Program-made: the position numbers and the translations under genes
The notes under the pieces: model-generated
The model's database searches: none
What the model saw: only the letters and a program-made list of their open reading frames with translations
Told to the model about the DNA's origin: nothing
Origin: JBILCM01 sp044353165
GTDB lineage: Bacteria; Bacillota; Bacilli; Paenibacillales; YIM-B00363
Assembly (NCBI GenBank): GCA_044353165.1
Contig: JBILCM010000109.1
Coordinates: 1-6,219, forward strand
Length of the DNA stretch: 6,219 bases
Direction of reading: 5' to 3'
Part shown: positions 4,842 to 6,219 of the stretch, in pieces
Position numbering within the stretch: the first letter of the stretch is position 1
How the letters are laid out: the number at the start of each line of letters is the position of its first letter

Positions 4842-5615
4842 TTACCCTCGGCTGACCGCATTCCGAGCGCTAAGGACGGCGAATGTAATGGTGATCCCGC
4901 ACAAAATTGTAATTGCTAGAGCTGCCCTTAACAGCGGTGCCGCTTCCCAACCTACATTGAGCACGGAGCGCATGCCTTCAAAAATGTACGTCGTCGGATT
5001 GACCGCAGCGGCAATCTTCAACCAATTCGCTTCAATTAACTCCAAGGGCACGAAGGTGGAGCTGAGGAAAATTAAAGGAAAGAAAATGAATGTTCCCGCT
5101 TGCGCAGCCTGTGCATTCTTTGTCCGTAAAGCAAACCCTACCGAATAACCAGCAAACCCGAGCCCAAAACCTGCTGCGAGTAAAATCACAATCAATGCGC
5201 CGCCAAAACCTGCTGCGATGTTTAAGCCCAAGGCCATGCCCACCAACAAAATGAGAATCGTCTGAGCCAACAGCTGTACCATACCTGCCAGAATAGGACC
5301 TAACACGATGGCCAACCGCGATACAGGTGTCATCAGCAACCTAGCGAAATACCCTTTCTCTACATCTGAGACGAGCGCTTGACCTGCACCGCCCGATCCG
5401 CCAATCGCACCGCTGACGATCGATACCGGTAGAATAAACCCTAAGTAACTCGCCCCCGCGAATACAGGCATCGAGGCAATCCCGCTTAAGCCGCCTTGAT
5501 ACACCATTAAGAAAAACAGGCTGATCACCAAGTTTGGAATGAACGTGAACGGATTGCGGATGGTGGTCAGCAAACTGCGCATAAATAAATACCACGTGTC
5601 TCGTATAAATTTCAT
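4842..5615 (-). CDS. ABC-2 type transporter permease (DrrB-like)
   Basis: 257 residues, the usual size for DrrB-type permeases. A short cytoplasmic start (MKFIRDTWYLFMRSLLTTIRNP) leads into about six membrane helices. The cytoplasmic coupling region VSDVEKGYFARLLMTPVSR (about 83-101) and the late GTFIFFPLIFLSSTFVPLELI with NPTTYIFEGMRSVL are characteristic of ABC2 membrane domains. With the ATPase it would form an exporter in the cytoplasmic membrane, as a dimer of each subunit. Family members export drugs, antibiotics or lipids; the substrate here is unknown. Its ATG overlaps the ATPase stop codon (ATGA at 5615-5612), which indicates translational coupling. AAGGGGGAG at 5623-5631 serves as ribosome binding site with 7 bases spacing. 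Confidence 0.95.
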   Translation of the reverse strand: MKFIRDTWYLFMRSLLTTIRNPFTFIPNLVISLFFLMVYQGGLSGIASMPVFAGASYLGFILPVSIVSGAIGGSGGAGQALVSDVEKGYFARLLMTPVSRLAIVLGPILAGMVQLLAQTILILLVGMALGLNIAAGFGGALIVILLAAGFGLGFAGYSVGFALRTKNAQAAQAGTFIFFPLIFLSSTFVPLELIEANWLKIAAAVNPTTYIFEGMRSVLNVGWEAAPLLRAALAITILCGITITFAVLSARNAVSRG

Positions 5616-6219
5616 GATGCGTCTCCCCCTTCCTGAACACCTGCAGCCGCCGGTGTCGAAGCGTCCAGATGCTCCCCGGTCACGCGCAGGAACACATCAT
5701 CGAGCGTGGGCGGCGCCAGATTGAGACTTACCGGCGGCAATGCATGCCGATCCAATACGCGAACCACGTCAGCCAAGGCATGTGCACCATTCTCCACGTA
5801 CAATGTCAGCTGGTTGCGGGACACTACGCCCGTCTTAACCATCGATTCCAATGCTGTGTTCGCTTGCATGGCTGCCGCTTCGTCTGCAAACACAAGATCG
5901 ATGACATCCATGCCGATGTTCTTCTTTAATTCCACAGCAGAACCGCTGGCAACGATCTCTCCTTTGTTGATAATGCAGATGCGATCGGCCAACTGATCGG
6001 CTTCCTCCAGATACTGCGTCGTTAAGAAAATCGTTGTGCCGAATTCGCGATTCAACTTGCGAATCTCCTCCCAAATGGCGATCCGATTGTAGGGATCTAG
6101 TCCCGTCGTCGGTTCATCAAGGAACAGAATATTCGGTCGATGCACAAGGCTTAGTGCCAAATCAAGTCTGCGCCGCATGCCTCCTGAATATTTACCGACT
6201 TTGCGATCCGCATCATCGA
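5612..6219 (-). CDS. ABC transporter ATP-binding protein, DrrA-like (cut by right window edge)
   Basis: 201 C-terminal residues are present; the start and Walker A lie beyond base 6219. The frame continues upstream of the internal ATG at 6178 and shows the ABC signature YSGGMRRRLDLA. Walker B and D-loop (ILFLDEPTTGLD) follow. The H-loop region reads LTTQYLEEAD, with Gln where most ABC ATPases have His, a trait of the DrrA group. The C-terminal accessory domain ends with PPTLDDVFLRVTG, also typical of DrrA, then an Ala/Gly-rich tail. The role is ATP hydrolysis to drive export through the adjacent permease, whose ATG overlaps this stop codon. The promoter and any regulator of this pair lie outside the window. 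Confidence 0.95.
   Translation of the reverse strand, partial: DDADRKVGKYSGGMRRRLDLALSLVHRPNILFLDEPTTGLDPYNRIAIWEEIRKLNREFGTTIFLTTQYLEEADQLADRICIINKGEIVASGSAVELKKNIGMDVIDLVFADEAAAMQANTALESMVKTGVVSRNQLTLYVENGAHALADVVRVLDRHALPPVSLNLAPPTLDDVFLRVTGEHLDASTPAAAGVQEGGDAS

Overview
The window looks like chromosomal DNA of a low-to-middle G+C Gram-positive (Bacillota, Bacillales-like) bacterium. By eye, base composition is close to half G+C. Genes have strong purine-rich ribosome binding sites and frequent GTG starts. Several products are families common in Bacillus, Paenibacillus and Alicyclobacillus relatives: a YjbE-type TerC protein, an RmuC protein, a MarR-MMPL pair and a DrrAB-type ABC exporter. 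The genus cannot be fixed from the sequence. Nothing resembles a phage, an insertion sequence, a CRISPR array, a tRNA or an rRNA.

Layout: all genes are on the minus strand except one. From right to left on the minus strand: a DrrA-like ABC ATPase (cut by the right window edge) overlaps by ATGA a DrrB-like permease. Next comes a 76-residue protein of unknown function, closed by an elaborate rho-independent terminator. A TerC/YjbE-family membrane protein follows, probably with its own extended -10 promoter. It converges with a small plus-strand gene for a four-cysteine protein, the stop codons being 6 bp apart. That small gene and a minus-strand membrane-anchored metallophosphoesterase are driven by divergent promoters that lie on top of each other inside a near-palindrome. 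The phosphoesterase is followed 27 bp later by rmuC, which ends at a clear terminator. The last unit is a MarR regulator followed 41 bp later by the N-terminal third of an MMPL/RND-type exporter, cut by the left window edge. A 15-bp perfect inverted repeat upstream of marR is the likely autoregulatory operator.

Functional reading: two export units, each at a window edge and so incomplete here. One is a MarR-controlled MMPL pump and the other is a DrrAB-type ABC exporter. Between them are envelope and housekeeping genes: TerC for probable metal export, a metallophosphoesterase, and RmuC for DNA maintenance. Intergenic regions are short (all under about 130 bp) and densely packed with signals. 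No stretch over 300 bp lacks a gene. I found no convincing new multi-gene system. The most notable items are regulatory architecture (overlapping divergent promoters, a terminator that contains the next promoter's -35 box, the marR operator), a hendecad-repeat coiled coil in RmuC, and two small poorly characterised genes.
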